Below are positions 16,780 through 27,580 of a DNA stretch of 64,000 bases, in pieces. This stretch comes from Butyricicoccus faecihominis. GTDB lineage: Bacteria > Bacillota > Clostridia > Oscillospirales > Butyricicoccaceae. A model generated the notes under the pieces. That model did not search any database. It saw only the letters and a program-made list of their open reading frames with translations, and was not told where the DNA came from. The DNA is taken from positions 203,122-267,121 of the forward strand of contig NZ_JANGCE010000002.1 in assembly GCF_024462775.1 (NCBI RefSeq), given 5' to 3'. The stretch's first letter is position 1. Each line of letters begins with the position of its first letter. A program made the position numbers and the translations under genes.

Positions 16780-17763
16780 ATGACCGAGCTCACCCTTGCC
16801 GCGCGTTTTGCGCTGCTTTCTCTCAATGCACAGGATAGCCTGCATATGACAGTTGCCAAGCGCATGGCGCTGCGCTGCACGGCTGCCGCCGCTGTTTGTG
16901 AAGTACAGCTTGATCGCGGCTTTCCGCTGGATAGCGCTTTTCTCACCGCGCCGGGCGATCCTTCTCTGTCGCTTTACCAACAGGCGGCGCTTGAAGCGCT
17001 GGACCCCCAGCCTGCAGACACGGCCATCGACCTGCTCGCGCGCACCGCGCATCTGCATGATAAGGCGCTCGCCGCCGTTGAGCGCGCGGTGACCGATCTG
17101 TTAAAAGGCCGAAATCTGCTGGACGAGGTTCAATCCCTGCTCGCGTGCGATATGGATTTTGACGTACAAAACATGGATTTGCTCGAATACCGCGCGGAGC
17201 GGGAGGCGTATCATTCCATCGCCGAAGCCCTCCACACCGAGATTTTGACGGACGACCAAATGGACGATGAAAACGTGCTGTTCTTTTTCCTGCTGCGCGA
17301 AAGCGGCTGCATCCACGACTTGTTTTCCGAAGGCGAGATGCCCACGGTCCATGTGCAGATGCAAAAAGCAAGCGCCTTTTCCCCACTCGCCAAAGTGCTG
17401 TTTCCGCTCGAGATCCATAAAAATATGGAGAAAAAGATCAAGGAATTTTTGGTGGGGAAAAAGAACATGTCCACCGCAGACTGCGGGGTCGGCCTGAACT
17501 TTCTTTTCCCTGTTTTTCAGCGCAATCAATCAGTCTTTATCGATGTGGAAAAGCTGTACGAATCGAACGAGGACTTTTTGGCTCATGTTTTGGAGCGTCT
17601 TAAAAACCACGAAGTCGAGGTGCTGCGAACCGGCAAGGTACCGCTTTTGCGGATCGATAATGTTCTGTACGAGGCCGTGCCCAGCGCCGTACCCGTCGGC
17701 GGCGTAGGTTTACGCGTACCCGTTTACGGCGCGCGCCTGCGGCTCTATCCAATGTTTCAGTAA
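16780..17763 (+). CDS. Hypothetical protein, possibly GPP34/GOLPH3-like N-terminus
   Basis: 327 residues from an ATG with a strong GGAGGG site (7-nt spacing). There is no signal peptide and no clear membrane segment. The start (ELTLAARFALLSLNAQDSLH, then MTVAKRMALRCTAAAA) recalls the helical N-terminus of GPP34-domain proteins, which bind phosphoinositides in eukaryotes. This is a weak resemblance by eye, and the rest (LEIHKNMEKKIKEFLVGKK, then LYEAVPSAVPVGGVGLRVPV) gives no motif I know. It is monocistronic with its own promoter and followed by the hairpin series. Confidence 0.85.
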   Translation: MTELTLAARFALLSLNAQDSLHMTVAKRMALRCTAAAAVCEVQLDRGFPLDSAFLTAPGDPSLSLYQQAALEALDPQPADTAIDLLARTAHLHDKALAAVERAVTDLLKGRNLLDEVQSLLACDMDFDVQNMDLLEYRAEREAYHSIAEALHTEILTDDQMDDENVLFFFLLRESGCIHDLFSEGEMPTVHVQMQKASAFSPLAKVLFPLEIHKNMEKKIKEFLVGKKNMSTADCGVGLNFLFPVFQRNQSVFIDVEKLYESNEDFLAHVLERLKNHEVEVLRTGKVPLLRIDNVLYEAVPSAVPVGGVGLRVPVYGARLRLYPMFQ

Positions 17764-18025
17764 AGACGCGGCAAGCTACCGCAGCTCTCCCCCATGGTGG
17801 ACAAAACGGCGGCGTGTGGTCACGCCGCAGCGCGCATAGAATGGAAAATGGAGCGAAGCGACGTAAAATCTGTTTTTTCGGGGGCGTGTACCTCGAAAAA
17901 ACACCTCGACCCGCGCCACCGGGCGCGTAACCCGGGGGTATCGAGACCGGTTTCTCCGAAACTGGTCGAGTGTCTAGGGGGCACCCCGTGCCCCCTAGAC
18001 AGCGTGTCGACTTTGTCGACACGCT
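17764..18025. other. Gene-free stretch ending in consecutive strong hairpins
   Basis: No convincing ORF. Three adjacent inverted repeats are seen: 17945-17967 (GACCGGTTTC / GAAACTGGTC), 17972-18000 (GTCTAGGGGGCAC / GTGCCCCCTAGAC, 3-nt loop) and 18001-18025 (AGCGTGTCGAC / GTCGACACGCT, 3-nt loop). They run straight into the terminator at 18026. Upstream is GCGGCGTG / CACGCCGC near 17811-17828. The series could be the 3' UTR of the orphan gene, an independent RNA, or a decayed repeat element. Confidence 0.6.
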
Positions 18026-18069
18026 AAAAAGGAGGAGGGACAACCAAACGGTTGTCCCTCCTCCTTTTT
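18026..18069. terminator. 20-bp bidirectional terminator
   Basis: A perfect 20-bp stem from AAAAAGGAGGAGGGACAACC to its complement with a 4-nt loop, so T-runs lie on both strands. It begins one base after the carbonic anhydrase stop codon and closes the convergent pair. Confidence 0.9.
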
Positions 18070-18070
18070 A

Positions 18071-18679
18071 TCATGCTTTTGAGTTTTCCGGCTCATTCAC
18101 CTGTAAAAGCGTGACCTCGCCGGTTTGGGTATTGTACTTGGCGGCGGCAAAGGTCAAATCGGGCACGCTTGCCAGCACGGGGTCTGCCCGAAGCAGGGCA
18201 AGGCTGCTTAAAATATTGAAATTCTCCGCTTGTTCGGCCACCTGCTCGGGCAAGGCCGCTTGTCGGATCGCCTGTTCGACCGAGGGGGCGATATGACTCA
18301 GCACCCGCTTCATGCAGCCGTTTCCCTTGCCTTGCAGCGCGCCCGCCACAGCGCCGCAGCCCGAATGGCCCATCACCAGCACCAGCCGCGCGCCCAGATC
18401 GGCGACCGCGTATTCCACGCTGCCGCGTTCAAAATCCGAAACCACGTTTCCAGCTGTGCGGATCGAAAAAATCTGCCCCAGCCCTTGGCAAAAAACCAGC
18501 TCCGGCGTGACGCGGGAATCCGAACAGCACAGCACCGCCGCCCGCGGCCGCTGCCCTTCGTTGCAGAGGCGGGCAATCTCCGTCCGGTCCGCGATGGCGG
18601 GGCCTTGCCCTTCGCGAAAGGCGCGGTTGCCCTCCAGCAGGCTTTCCAGCACCGCCCGGCCTTGCCCGCTTTGCTTCAT
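18071..18679 (-). CDS. Beta-class carbonic anhydrase
   Basis: About 202 residues. Zinc ligands are seen in VLCCSDSRVTPELVF (Cys and the Asp-Arg dyad) and VMGHSGCGAVAGAL (His and Cys). It interconverts CO2 and bicarbonate in the cytosol. The ATG at 18679 follows AAGGGG with 8-nt spacing and is preferred to a start at 18712, which would overlap gatB. It lies 19 bp downstream of gatB, possibly as read-through. Confidence 0.93.
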   Translation of the reverse strand: MKQSGQGRAVLESLLEGNRAFREGQGPAIADRTEIARLCNEGQRPRAAVLCCSDSRVTPELVFCQGLGQIFSIRTAGNVVSDFERGSVEYAVADLGARLVLVMGHSGCGAVAGALQGKGNGCMKRVLSHIAPSVEQAIRQAALPEQVAEQAENFNILSSLALLRADPVLASVPDLTFAAAKYNTQTGEVTLLQVNEPENSKA

Positions 18680-18698
18680 GCCATCGGCCCCTTCCCTG

Positions 18699-20129
18699 TT
18701 ACAGCTTTGCAAGCTCCTCCGCGATCAGCTTATTGATGATCTGCGGATTGCCCTGTCCCTTGGAGGCCTTCATGCACTGGCCCACAAGGAAGCCGGTGAC
18801 GTTTTTACCGGCCTTGAAGTCGGAAACGGCCTTTTCATTGTTTGCCAGCACGTCCTGCACGATCGCGCGAATCGCGCCCTCATCGGACACCTGCTTGAGG
18901 CCCATGCGTTCGACGATCGCCTCGACCGCTTCGTCGGTCTCAAACATGGCGGGCAGCACCTTTTTGCCTGCCGCGCCCGAAATCGTGCCCTGATCGATCA
19001 GCACGATCAGATCGATCAGCTTATCGGCGTTCAGCCTCGTGCTTTCCAACTCGACCGCCTTGTCGTTCAGATACTTGGAAATATCCGAAAGAATCCAGTT
19101 GGCGGCCGCCTTGGGTTTTACCTTGCCGGATTTCGCGCAACGGTCGAGCAGCTCCGCCTTGGCGAAGTTCTCCGAGATCAGGCGCGCTTCCATCGCGGTC
19201 ATGCCGTACTCGTTCAGATAGCGCTCGTAGCGGCTGATCGGCAGCTCAGGGATCTCGCTTTCGATCCGGCGCATCCACTCGTCGTCGATCTCGACCGGAA
19301 TCAGGTCGGGATCGGGGAAATAACGGTAGTCCTGCGCGTCCTCTTTGGTGCGCATGACGGTGTTTTTCAGCTTCACATCATCCCAGCGGCGCGTTTCCTG
19401 CTGTACCTCACCGCCGTGCTCTACCAGATCGATCTGGCGCGCGATCTCGTAATCAATGGCGCGCACCGCGCCCGAGAAGGTGTTGACGTTCTTCATTTCC
19501 ACGCGCGTACCCAGCGTATCCGATCCTTCCGGGCGGATGGACACGTTCACGTCGCAGCGGATCGAGCCTTCCTCCATCTTGCAATCCGAGATATCGAGGT
19601 AGCCGAGCGTGGTCTTGATCATTTCGAGAAATTCCTTGGCCTCCGCAGAGGAACGCAGGTCGGGCCGCGTGACCATTTCGATCAGCGGCACGCCGCAGCG
19701 GTTAAAGTCGACGACCGTGCCGTCGATCTCGTCATGCAACAGCTTGCCCGCGTCCTCCTCAAAATGGATGCGCTCCAACCGGCAGGACTTTTTTTCGCCG
19801 TCCACATAGAAGAACACCTCGCCGTTTTCGCAAATCGGCACATCGAACTGCGAAATTTGGTAGGCCTTGGGCAGGTCAGGGTAAAAATAATTCTTACGGT
19901 CGGCCTTGCACAGCCGGTTTACCGTGCAACCGGTGGCCTTGCCCATCTTGGCGGCATAGTGCACGACCTCGCGGTTCAATACGGGCAGCGCGCCCGGCAT
20001 GCCCGTGCAGACCGGGCAGGTATGGGTGTTGATCGGCGCACCGAATCCGGTCGAACACGAGCAGTAGATCTTGCTCTTCGTCGATAGCTCCGCGTGCACC
20101 TCAAGGCCGATGACAGCTTCGTATTTCAT
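18699..20129 (-). CDS. gatB: Asp-tRNA(Asn)/Glu-tRNA(Gln) amidotransferase subunit B
   Basis: 476 residues, full length. The N-terminus YEAVIGLEVHAELSTKSKIY and the zinc/tRNA region CSTGFGAPINTHTCPVCTGM are diagnostic; FNRCGVPLIEMVTRPDL and the C-terminal YqeY-like helical tail are also seen. GatB phosphorylates mischarged Glu-tRNA(Gln) or Asp-tRNA(Asn) and, with GatA and GatC, amidates it. Separated from gatA by 113 bp that contain a palindromic repeat; still the same operon direction. Confidence 0.97.
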   Translation of the reverse strand: MKYEAVIGLEVHAELSTKSKIYCSCSTGFGAPINTHTCPVCTGMPGALPVLNREVVHYAAKMGKATGCTVNRLCKADRKNYFYPDLPKAYQISQFDVPICENGEVFFYVDGEKKSCRLERIHFEEDAGKLLHDEIDGTVVDFNRCGVPLIEMVTRPDLRSSAEAKEFLEMIKTTLGYLDISDCKMEEGSIRCDVNVSIRPEGSDTLGTRVEMKNVNTFSGAVRAIDYEIARQIDLVEHGGEVQQETRRWDDVKLKNTVMRTKEDAQDYRYFPDPDLIPVEIDDEWMRRIESEIPELPISRYERYLNEYGMTAMEARLISENFAKAELLDRCAKSGKVKPKAAANWILSDISKYLNDKAVELESTRLNADKLIDLIVLIDQGTISGAAGKKVLPAMFETDEAVEAIVERMGLKQVSDEGAIRAIVQDVLANNEKAVSDFKAGKNVTGFLVGQCMKASKGQGNPQIINKLIAEELAKL

Positions 20130-20159
20130 TTAAATGTATTCACTCCTTAAACCTATCTG

Positions 20160-20235
20160 TCATTCTGATGAGCGGAGCGAGGAAGAATCCCGCGCGTACG
20201 CGCGAGTTCCTTCGCTGCGCTCAGGAAGACGATGC
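20160..20235. repeat. REP-like palindrome, family B (short form)
   Basis: CATTCTGATGAGCGGAGCGA then GGAAGAATCCCGCGCG, followed by the near-inverted CGCGCGAGTTCCTTCGCTGCGCTCA. It shares the sequence CATTCTGAnGAGCG(A/G)AGCGA...GAAGAATC with the interior of the two MITE-like elements at 48.5 and 54.2 kb. It lies between gatA and gatB. Confidence 0.65.
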
Positions 20236-20242
20236 GGGTAAC

Positions 20243-21709
20243 TTACAGTGCCGCGATAATATTCTTGAGACCGGACGCCTGCTCAAACGCAAGGCCGGCG
20301 TTTAAAAGCTTTTGCTCGCCAAAGCGCGGGCCGATCAGCTGCATGCCGACGGGCAGGCCCGCCGCGTCATAGCCGCAGGGTTGCACCAAACCGGGCAGGC
20401 CCGCGATGTTGACCGATACCGTGCAGATATCGCCCGCGTACATCTCGATCGGGCTGGCGGTCTTGGAGCCCAGCTCGTACGCCGTCGTCGGCGCGACCGG
20501 GGTTAGAATCACATCGCACTTCCGGAACGCTTCGGCAAACTCCTCTTTGATCTTGCGCTGCGCGGCGCGCGCCTTTTTGTAGTAAGCATCATAATAGCCG
20601 GAGGACAGCACATAGGTGCCCAGCATAATGCGGCGCTGCACCTCGGCCCCAAAGCCCTCCGAACGGCTTTTAACATACAGGTCGATCAGATCCTCAAAGC
20701 CTTCGGCGCGGTAGCCGTACTTGACGCCGTCGAACCGCGCGAGGTTGGAGGACGCTTCCGCCGACGACAAAATGTAATAAACCGGCAGCGCATACTCCAC
20801 AAGCGGCAGAGAGATCTCGAATACCTCGGCGCCTAGGCTTTTATAGGTCTCGGCGGCCTTCATCACGTTTTCGCGAACCTCATCCGAAACGCCCGCGCCG
20901 AAATACTCCTTCGGCAGGCCGATCTTCATGCCCTTGACGTCCGCGTTCAGGTTTTGGCGGACCGAGCCCTCAAACGGCGTCTTGACCGAGGTCGAATCGT
21001 GCAGCGGGTCGTGGCCGGTGATCGCGTCCAGCAGCATGGCCGCGTCCTCGATCGAACGGGCGAACGGGCCGATCTGATCCAGCGAGGATGCAAACGCGAT
21101 CAGGCCATAGCGGGACACCGCGCCGTACGTCGGCTTGAGGCCGACCACGCCGCAGAACGACGCGGGCTGGCGGATTGATCCGCCGGTGTCGGAGCCGAGC
21201 GAAAGCGGCGCTTCGCCCGCGGCCACGATCGCGGCCGAGCCGCCGGAGGAGCCGCCCGGCACGCGGTCCAGCCCGTGCGGGTTATGCGTCGGATGCACGG
21301 CTGAATTTTCACAGGAAGAGCCCATGGCGAACTCGTCCATATTGGCCTTGCCGGTGATGACCGCGCCGTGCGCGGCCAGCTTTTCCACGACCGTCGCGTT
21401 ATACGGCGGCTTAAAGTTATAAAGCATTTTGGAAGCGCAGGTGGTCAGCGTTCCCTTGGTGCAAATATTATCCTTCACGGCGACCGGAATGCCCGCAAGC
21501 GGCGAAAGCGCTTCGCCCGCGGCGCGCTTATCATCCACCGCCTTCGCGGCGGCAAGCGCCGCGTCCTCGGTCACGGTCACATAGCCCTGTACCTTGTCCT
21601 CCACGGCCTTGGTGCGCGCCAGCACGTCTTGCGCCAGCTCGACGGCGGAGATCTCCTTATTGCGGAGCTTATCGGACAGTTCCGCTGCTGTCTGCTTAAA
21701 AAGTTCCAT
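20243..21709 (-). CDS. gatA: Asp-tRNA(Asn)/Glu-tRNA(Gln) amidotransferase subunit A
   Basis: 488 residues. The amidase-signature triad is present: [12 protein letters not shown] (Lys), then [19 protein letters not shown] and [17 protein letters not shown] (cis-Ser and nucleophile Ser). It releases ammonia from glutamine for transfer by GatB. It follows gatC by 18 bp; order ligA-gatC-gatA-gatB on the minus strand. Confidence 0.97.
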   Translation of the reverse strand: MELFKQTAAELSDKLRNKEISAVELAQDVLARTKAVEDKVQGYVTVTEDAALAAAKAVDDKRAAGEALSPLAGIPVAVKDNICTKGTLTTCASKMLYNFKPPYNATVVEKLAAHGAVITGKANMDEFAMGSSCENSAVHPTHNPHGLDRVPGGSSGGSAAIVAAGEAPLSLGSDTGGSIRQPASFCGVVGLKPTYGAVSRYGLIAFASSLDQIGPFARSIEDAAMLLDAITGHDPLHDSTSVKTPFEGSVRQNLNADVKGMKIGLPKEYFGAGVSDEVRENVMKAAETYKSLGAEVFEISLPLVEYALPVYYILSSAEASSNLARFDGVKYGYRAEGFEDLIDLYVKSRSEGFGAEVQRRIMLGTYVLSSGYYDAYYKKARAAQRKIKEEFAEAFRKCDVILTPVAPTTAYELGSKTASPIEMYAGDICTVSVNIAGLPGLVQPCGYDAAGLPVGMQLIGPRFGEQKLLNAGLAFEQASGLKNIIAAL

Positions 21710-21727
21710 TCTGCTGCTGTCCCTCCC

Positions 21728-22015
21728 TTATTCGACGACGCGCGGCACGGCCACGCCGCCCGCCTGAAAGTCCGGCGCGTTCGGCGCGACCAGCTCGTCC
21801 GGTGTAAATTCCTGAATCACTTCGTCCTCATGGAACGCGTTCTTGCGTTCGGTGTCGATCACATCGGTGATATCGCCCAGATCAAGGTCGGCCAGCTTGT
21901 CCACCATGCCGACGATGCCCTGCATATCCTCCGCCAGCCGGTCGAACACGCCGCCATTGGAATCGAGTCGCGCCAAAACGGCGATGTGCTCGATCTCACC
22001 CCGCGAAATTGCCAT
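21728..22015 (-). CDS. gatC: Asp-tRNA(Asn)/Glu-tRNA(Gln) amidotransferase subunit C
   Basis: 95 residues, starting MAISRGEIEHIAVLARLDSN with the typical later MVDKLADLDLGDI...FHEDEV and the C-terminal GGVAVPRVVE. It is the small bridging subunit that stabilises GatA-GatB. It begins one base after the ligA stop. Confidence 0.95.
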   Translation of the reverse strand: MAISRGEIEHIAVLARLDSNGGVFDRLAEDMQGIVGMVDKLADLDLGDITDVIDTERKNAFHEDEVIQEFTPDELVAPNAPDFQAGGVAVPRVVE

Positions 22016-22016
22016 A

Positions 22017-24041
<2,025 letters not shown>

Positions 24042-24087
24042 TTATTATACCAAATTTTCTCGCCCACTGAAAGAGGGAATTTAATTA

Positions 24088-24209
24088 ATTAGGAATTAGT
24101 AATGAGTAGTTAGTAATTGTGGTATCGCGCGGGGCGCGATCATCAAATCAATCGGCCCGCGGCCATTCCTTGTTTTTAATTCCTAATTCCTAACTACTAA
24201 TTCCTAATT
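24088..24209. mobile_element. Palindromic MITE-like element, family A copy 2
   Basis: About 120 bp with inverted AT-rich arms (left AATTAGGAATTAGTAATGAG, right ending ACTACTAATTCCTAATT) and the same core AATTGTGGTATCGCGC (24115-24130) as copy 1 at 13.4 kb. The right arm supplies the TAG stop codon of yunB (24204-24206), so the element is inserted exactly at, or has replaced, the end of that gene. Confidence 0.75.
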
Positions 24210-24887
24210 GGTTTCCGCGTAATCGTTGATTTTTCCCAGCAGACCGTCCCTCGTATCGTCGATATAGGTATACTGCTCGGGTACGGTGCCGATGATCACG
24301 GTATCCGTCACCGGATAGGAAGTCTTCACCTCTTTATACGTCACGCCGAACGGGGTCAGGATGCGGAAGCCCGCCCGCACCTCGATCAGGATGTTATGCC
24401 GTGTTTGGTTGATGCCGGCGGAGGAAAACGCGCTGACGAACTCGGCGGACATCTGCGATAGCGCGGTCATGCCGACATCCACCGTCGGCCCCATGCCGCT
24501 GAACAGCGAGGGCGCGAACACCGAGCCGAGCGGCACCTCTACCGTTGTCTGCTCCAGATCCTCCAGCCGTTCAAATAGGCCGTTGACGAGCGCGGCCTTG
24601 ATCTGGCCGATCGCGATTACATCGGTTTTCAGCGCGGTGACATGGTTTTCGTCGTCTCTTTCCAGTACGACCAGATTTTCATAGGTTTCTCGGTCTGCGT
24701 ATATTTTATCCTGCAAAACGTTGTTGATCTCTTGCAAGGCGCTGTCTTCGCATAAATTCACTGCATATTCCATAAAAACCGGCCGAAACCGCAACGTGAT
24801 CACAGCGGCGAGCGCCAATACAACCAGCGCGCAAACGACCAGCCACCGCGCGCCCCGCCCTCTTCTCCGGTACCTTCTTCGCCGCAT
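24204..24887 (-). CDS. yunB: Sporulation protein YunB
   Basis: 227 residues. A basic N-terminus (MRRRRYRRRGRG) leads to one membrane anchor (LVVCALVVLALAAVITL), then a conserved extracytoplasmic part: SALQEINNVLQDKI, VEVPLGSVFAPSLFSGMGP and the C-terminal FGVTYKEVKTSYPVTDTVIIG. It is a sigma-E-dependent membrane protein in Bacillus, needed for normal spore formation. The stop codon lies in the repeat element, so the last residues (AETN) may differ from orthologues. Start after AAGGGG. Confidence 0.9.
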   Translation of the reverse strand: MRRRRYRRRGRGARWLVVCALVVLALAAVITLRFRPVFMEYAVNLCEDSALQEINNVLQDKIYADRETYENLVVLERDDENHVTALKTDVIAIGQIKAALVNGLFERLEDLEQTTVEVPLGSVFAPSLFSGMGPTVDVGMTALSQMSAEFVSAFSSAGINQTRHNILIEVRAGFRILTPFGVTYKEVKTSYPVTDTVIIGTVPEQYTYIDDTRDGLLGKINDYAETN

Positions 24888-25017
24888 TCACACCAACCCC
24901 TTCAGGGTCAGTATACGCGGAACACGCAGTCTGGTATCACAAAGATTGAACGCGGCACCCCGCCTGCTGTTTTCTATTTTGTGCCCGCCGCCGCATGATG
25001 GACGTTTTCTAAAGACA

Positions 25018-25048
25018 AAAAGGCCCGCTGCAGCATGCAGCGGGCCTT
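25018..25048 (-). terminator. Terminator after ispH-rpsA
   Basis: A 12-bp stem (AAAGGCCCGCTG / CAGCGGGCCTTT, 7-nt loop) with a T-run on the minus strand, 16 bp after the stop. Confidence 0.88.
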
Positions 25049-25064
25049 TGAACGCATTTGAAAC

Positions 25065-26999
25065 TTATTCGTCGTCGTACTCGTCGTCATCGACAAGCAG
25101 AGCGCGGATGGAAAGGGATACCTTCTTCTTCTCATCGTTGATGTCGATGATCTTGGCATCCACCTGCTGGCCGGCGGTCAGCGCATCCTCGGGCTTGGCG
25201 ATGCGGTGATCGGCGATCTGCGAAATGTGGATCAGGCCGTCCACGCCCGGTACGATCTCAGCGAACGCGCCGAAGGGCATGAACTTGAGGATCTTGACTT
25301 CCGCTACGTCGCCCACAGCGTAGTTGGACTTAAATACGTTCCACGGATTGTCCTCCTCGCGCTTGTAGCCGAGAGAGATCTTCTTGTTTTCCTTGTCCAG
25401 ACCGATTACAAACACCTTGATCTGATCGCCGACAGCGACGACCTCGCTCGGGTGCTTGATGCGGCCCCAAGACAGCTCGGAGATATGGACCATGCCGTCC
25501 ACGCCGCCGATGTCTACGAACGCGCCGTAGCTCGTCAGGGACTTTACGGTGCCGTCGTACTCGTTGCCGACCTCGATGGTCTCCCAGATCTTTTCAGCGG
25601 CAACCTTGCGGGCTTCCTGCTGGATCTGGCGGATCGAACCGACCACGCGCTTGCGCTGGCGGTTGATCTCGGTAATATAGAAGGACTGCTTGGTCTTAAC
25701 CAGCTGGCTCATCGGCTGATCCTTGGGCACGCCGGTCTGGCTGGCGGGCACAAACACACGCACGCCGAACGCCGTGGCGACAACGCCGCCGCGGTTCTCT
25801 TCGACGATAATGCCTTCGACGACCGCGTGGTCCTCAAACGCCTTCTCGATGGTCTCCCAACCCTTGAGCTGATCGACGCGCTTCTTGGACAGGGTAACGG
25901 TACCCTCGCCGTCGTTGACACGAACGACAACGGCTTCGATCTCATCGCCGGGGTGGATATTGGCGTTTACGTCGTAGGACGGGTCGTCGGACAGCTCGCT
26001 CAGCGGGATGTAAGCGGTATGCTTAACGCCTAAATCGACCTGCACATCGGTCGAGGAAATCGCTACTACCGTACCGGTGACTTTCTCTCCTGTATTTAAA
26101 GTTTTGAAGGACTCTTCGAGCATCGCCGCAAAGTCTTCACCATTTTCAATTTTCGTTTCTTCGCTCATCATGTTACTGACCTCCTTAATTATCCATGCCG
26201 GTGTGGATGCTCCCGCCGTGATCCCGACCCTGCGGCCGTGCCCGCGCTCCTGTGCCTGAAGCTCCTCGGCGTCCTCGATGAGCAGGACGTTTCCGCACAG
26301 CGAGCGGCTGATCTCGTACAGCCGTTTGGTGTTGGAACTTTTTTTATCACCGATTACGATCATCTCATCCGACGCACCGGCAAGCAGACGAGCCTCCGAC
26401 TGGCGCTCATCCGTCGCTTTACATATTGTATCAAAAATTTTGAGGTTTGTACACCTTTTTTTTAGTAAGCCGATAGATTTATTCCAAAGCGTTCGGTTTA
26501 CTGTCGTCTGCGCGACGACAGAGATCGGCCGCCGGCAAAAGGCGGGGTCTTCCACGGCGCGCGCGGTCTCCGTTTCGCTTGCCAGAACGACCGATTCCCC
26601 GCACCAGCCCTGTATGCCCACCACCTCTGGATGGCCCGGGCTGCCGAAGATGACGACGAGCCGCCCGTCGGCCGATTGCTCGTCTGCTATTTTATGGATC
26701 TTATGCACAAAGGGGCAAGTCGCGTCGAATATCTCGCAGCGCTTTTCGGCCAGCTGCCTCAGTGCCGCGCGGGGCACGCCGTGCGCGCGGATCAAAACGG
26801 GCGCGCCGTCCGGAATCAGCGCGATCTCCCCCGCGGTCTGCACGCCCTTTTCGGTGAGCCGGTCTATCTCATGCTGGTTATGGATGATCTCGCCGTAAGC
26901 GTAAATGCGACCGCGTTTTTCAGCTTCCGCCTCTGCCAGCTCGACCGCGCGGCGCACGCCGAAACAGAACCCGGCGGTTTTGGCGACGGTCACACTCAT
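25065..26999 (-). CDS. ispH-rpsA: IspH (HMB-PP reductase) fused to ribosomal protein S1
   Basis: 644 residues. The N-terminal ~275 residues are IspH, with the three [4Fe-4S] cysteines in KTAGFCFGVRRA, FDATCPFVHKIHK and FDTICKATDERQ; it makes IPP and DMAPP in the last step of the MEP pathway. The C-terminal half has four S1 RNA-binding repeats (for example GTVKSLTSYGAFVDIGGVDG and KILKFMPFGAFAEIVPGVDG) and an acidic tail. This fusion is known in Clostridia, so it is not a frame error. The ATG overlaps the plsC stop (ATGA); a longer 754-residue reading is out-of-frame plsC sequence. Confidence 0.95.
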   Translation of the reverse strand: MSVTVAKTAGFCFGVRRAVELAEAEAEKRGRIYAYGEIIHNQHEIDRLTEKGVQTAGEIALIPDGAPVLIRAHGVPRAALRQLAEKRCEIFDATCPFVHKIHKIADEQSADGRLVVIFGSPGHPEVVGIQGWCGESVVLASETETARAVEDPAFCRRPISVVAQTTVNRTLWNKSIGLLKKRCTNLKIFDTICKATDERQSEARLLAGASDEMIVIGDKKSSNTKRLYEISRSLCGNVLLIEDAEELQAQERGHGRRVGITAGASTPAWIIKEVSNMMSEETKIENGEDFAAMLEESFKTLNTGEKVTGTVVAISSTDVQVDLGVKHTAYIPLSELSDDPSYDVNANIHPGDEIEAVVVRVNDGEGTVTLSKKRVDQLKGWETIEKAFEDHAVVEGIIVEENRGGVVATAFGVRVFVPASQTGVPKDQPMSQLVKTKQSFYITEINRQRKRVVGSIRQIQQEARKVAAEKIWETIEVGNEYDGTVKSLTSYGAFVDIGGVDGMVHISELSWGRIKHPSEVVAVGDQIKVFVIGLDKENKKISLGYKREEDNPWNVFKSNYAVGDVAEVKILKFMPFGAFAEIVPGVDGLIHISQIADHRIAKPEDALTAGQQVDAKIIDINDEKKKVSLSIRALLVDDDEYDDE

Positions 27000-27580
27000 A
27001 TGGTATCCTTCAGCGCATAAATGCGGCGCAGGATATCGTCCGCGATCACCGCGTAATCCTTTTCCTTGGAATCTGGCAGGAACGGCTTGCCGATCACGAC
27101 CGTGGCATGGCAGCGGCGGCCCTTGCCCTCTGAAATGTACATGGGCAGAATCGGCGCGCGGGTCTTGACCGCGAGCATCGCCGCGCCCTTTTTCGTCTCC
27201 CCCTCGGCCGCGTCGCGCGTGCCCTGCGGGAAGATGATGAGTTTTTGCCCTTGCTTTACCGTATTCAGCGCCGTTTTGATCGCGGTGATATCCGCGCCGC
27301 CCCGGTCGATCGGGAACGCGCCCAGCCAAGTGATCAGCGGACCGAGCAAGCCCTTCTGGAACAGCTCCTTTTTCGCCATCAGCCGCAGCGGCACCTTGCC
27401 GCCGAGCGCGGACGCGGCCAGCGGCGGATCGGACAGCTGGCAGTGGTTGGGACAGACGACGCAGCCGCCCGCCGGGATGTTTTCCCGCCCTTTTACCGTA
27501 AAGCCATAATAGATATGATAGGCCAGCGCCACGAACGGGATCGCGATGCGCTGAAACCAGCGATGATATTTACTTTTCAT
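26996..27580 (-). CDS. plsC: 1-acyl-sn-glycerol-3-phosphate acyltransferase
   Basis: 194 residues. It has the acyltransferase motif PNHCQLSDPPLAA (NHx4D type, with His and Asp present), the KELFQKGLLGPLITWLGAFP segment and IIFPQGTRD. It acylates lysophosphatidic acid to phosphatidic acid at the membrane. It overlaps cmk and ispH by 4 bp each. Confidence 0.93.
   Translation of the reverse strand: MKSKYHRWFQRIAIPFVALAYHIYYGFTVKGRENIPAGGCVVCPNHCQLSDPPLAASALGGKVPLRLMAKKELFQKGLLGPLITWLGAFPIDRGGADITAIKTALNTVKQGQKLIIFPQGTRDAAEGETKKGAAMLAVKTRAPILPMYISEGKGRRCHATVVIGKPFLPDSKEKDYAVIADDILRRIYALKDTI

Noticed and set aside
18312..20087. 591-codon open frame on the plus strand
   Set aside because: It lies wholly antisense to gatB and the carbonic anhydrase gene; the long frame results from GC-biased codon use. 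No ribosome site and no family resemblance.
25065..26999. IspH-S1 fusion as a novel gene fusion
   Set aside because: This fusion is established in several Clostridia, so it is expected here.
25065..27329. 754-codon version of ispH-rpsA
   Set aside because: The extra N-terminal part is plsC read in the wrong frame. The ATG at 26999 has a ribosome site and gives a normal IspH start.
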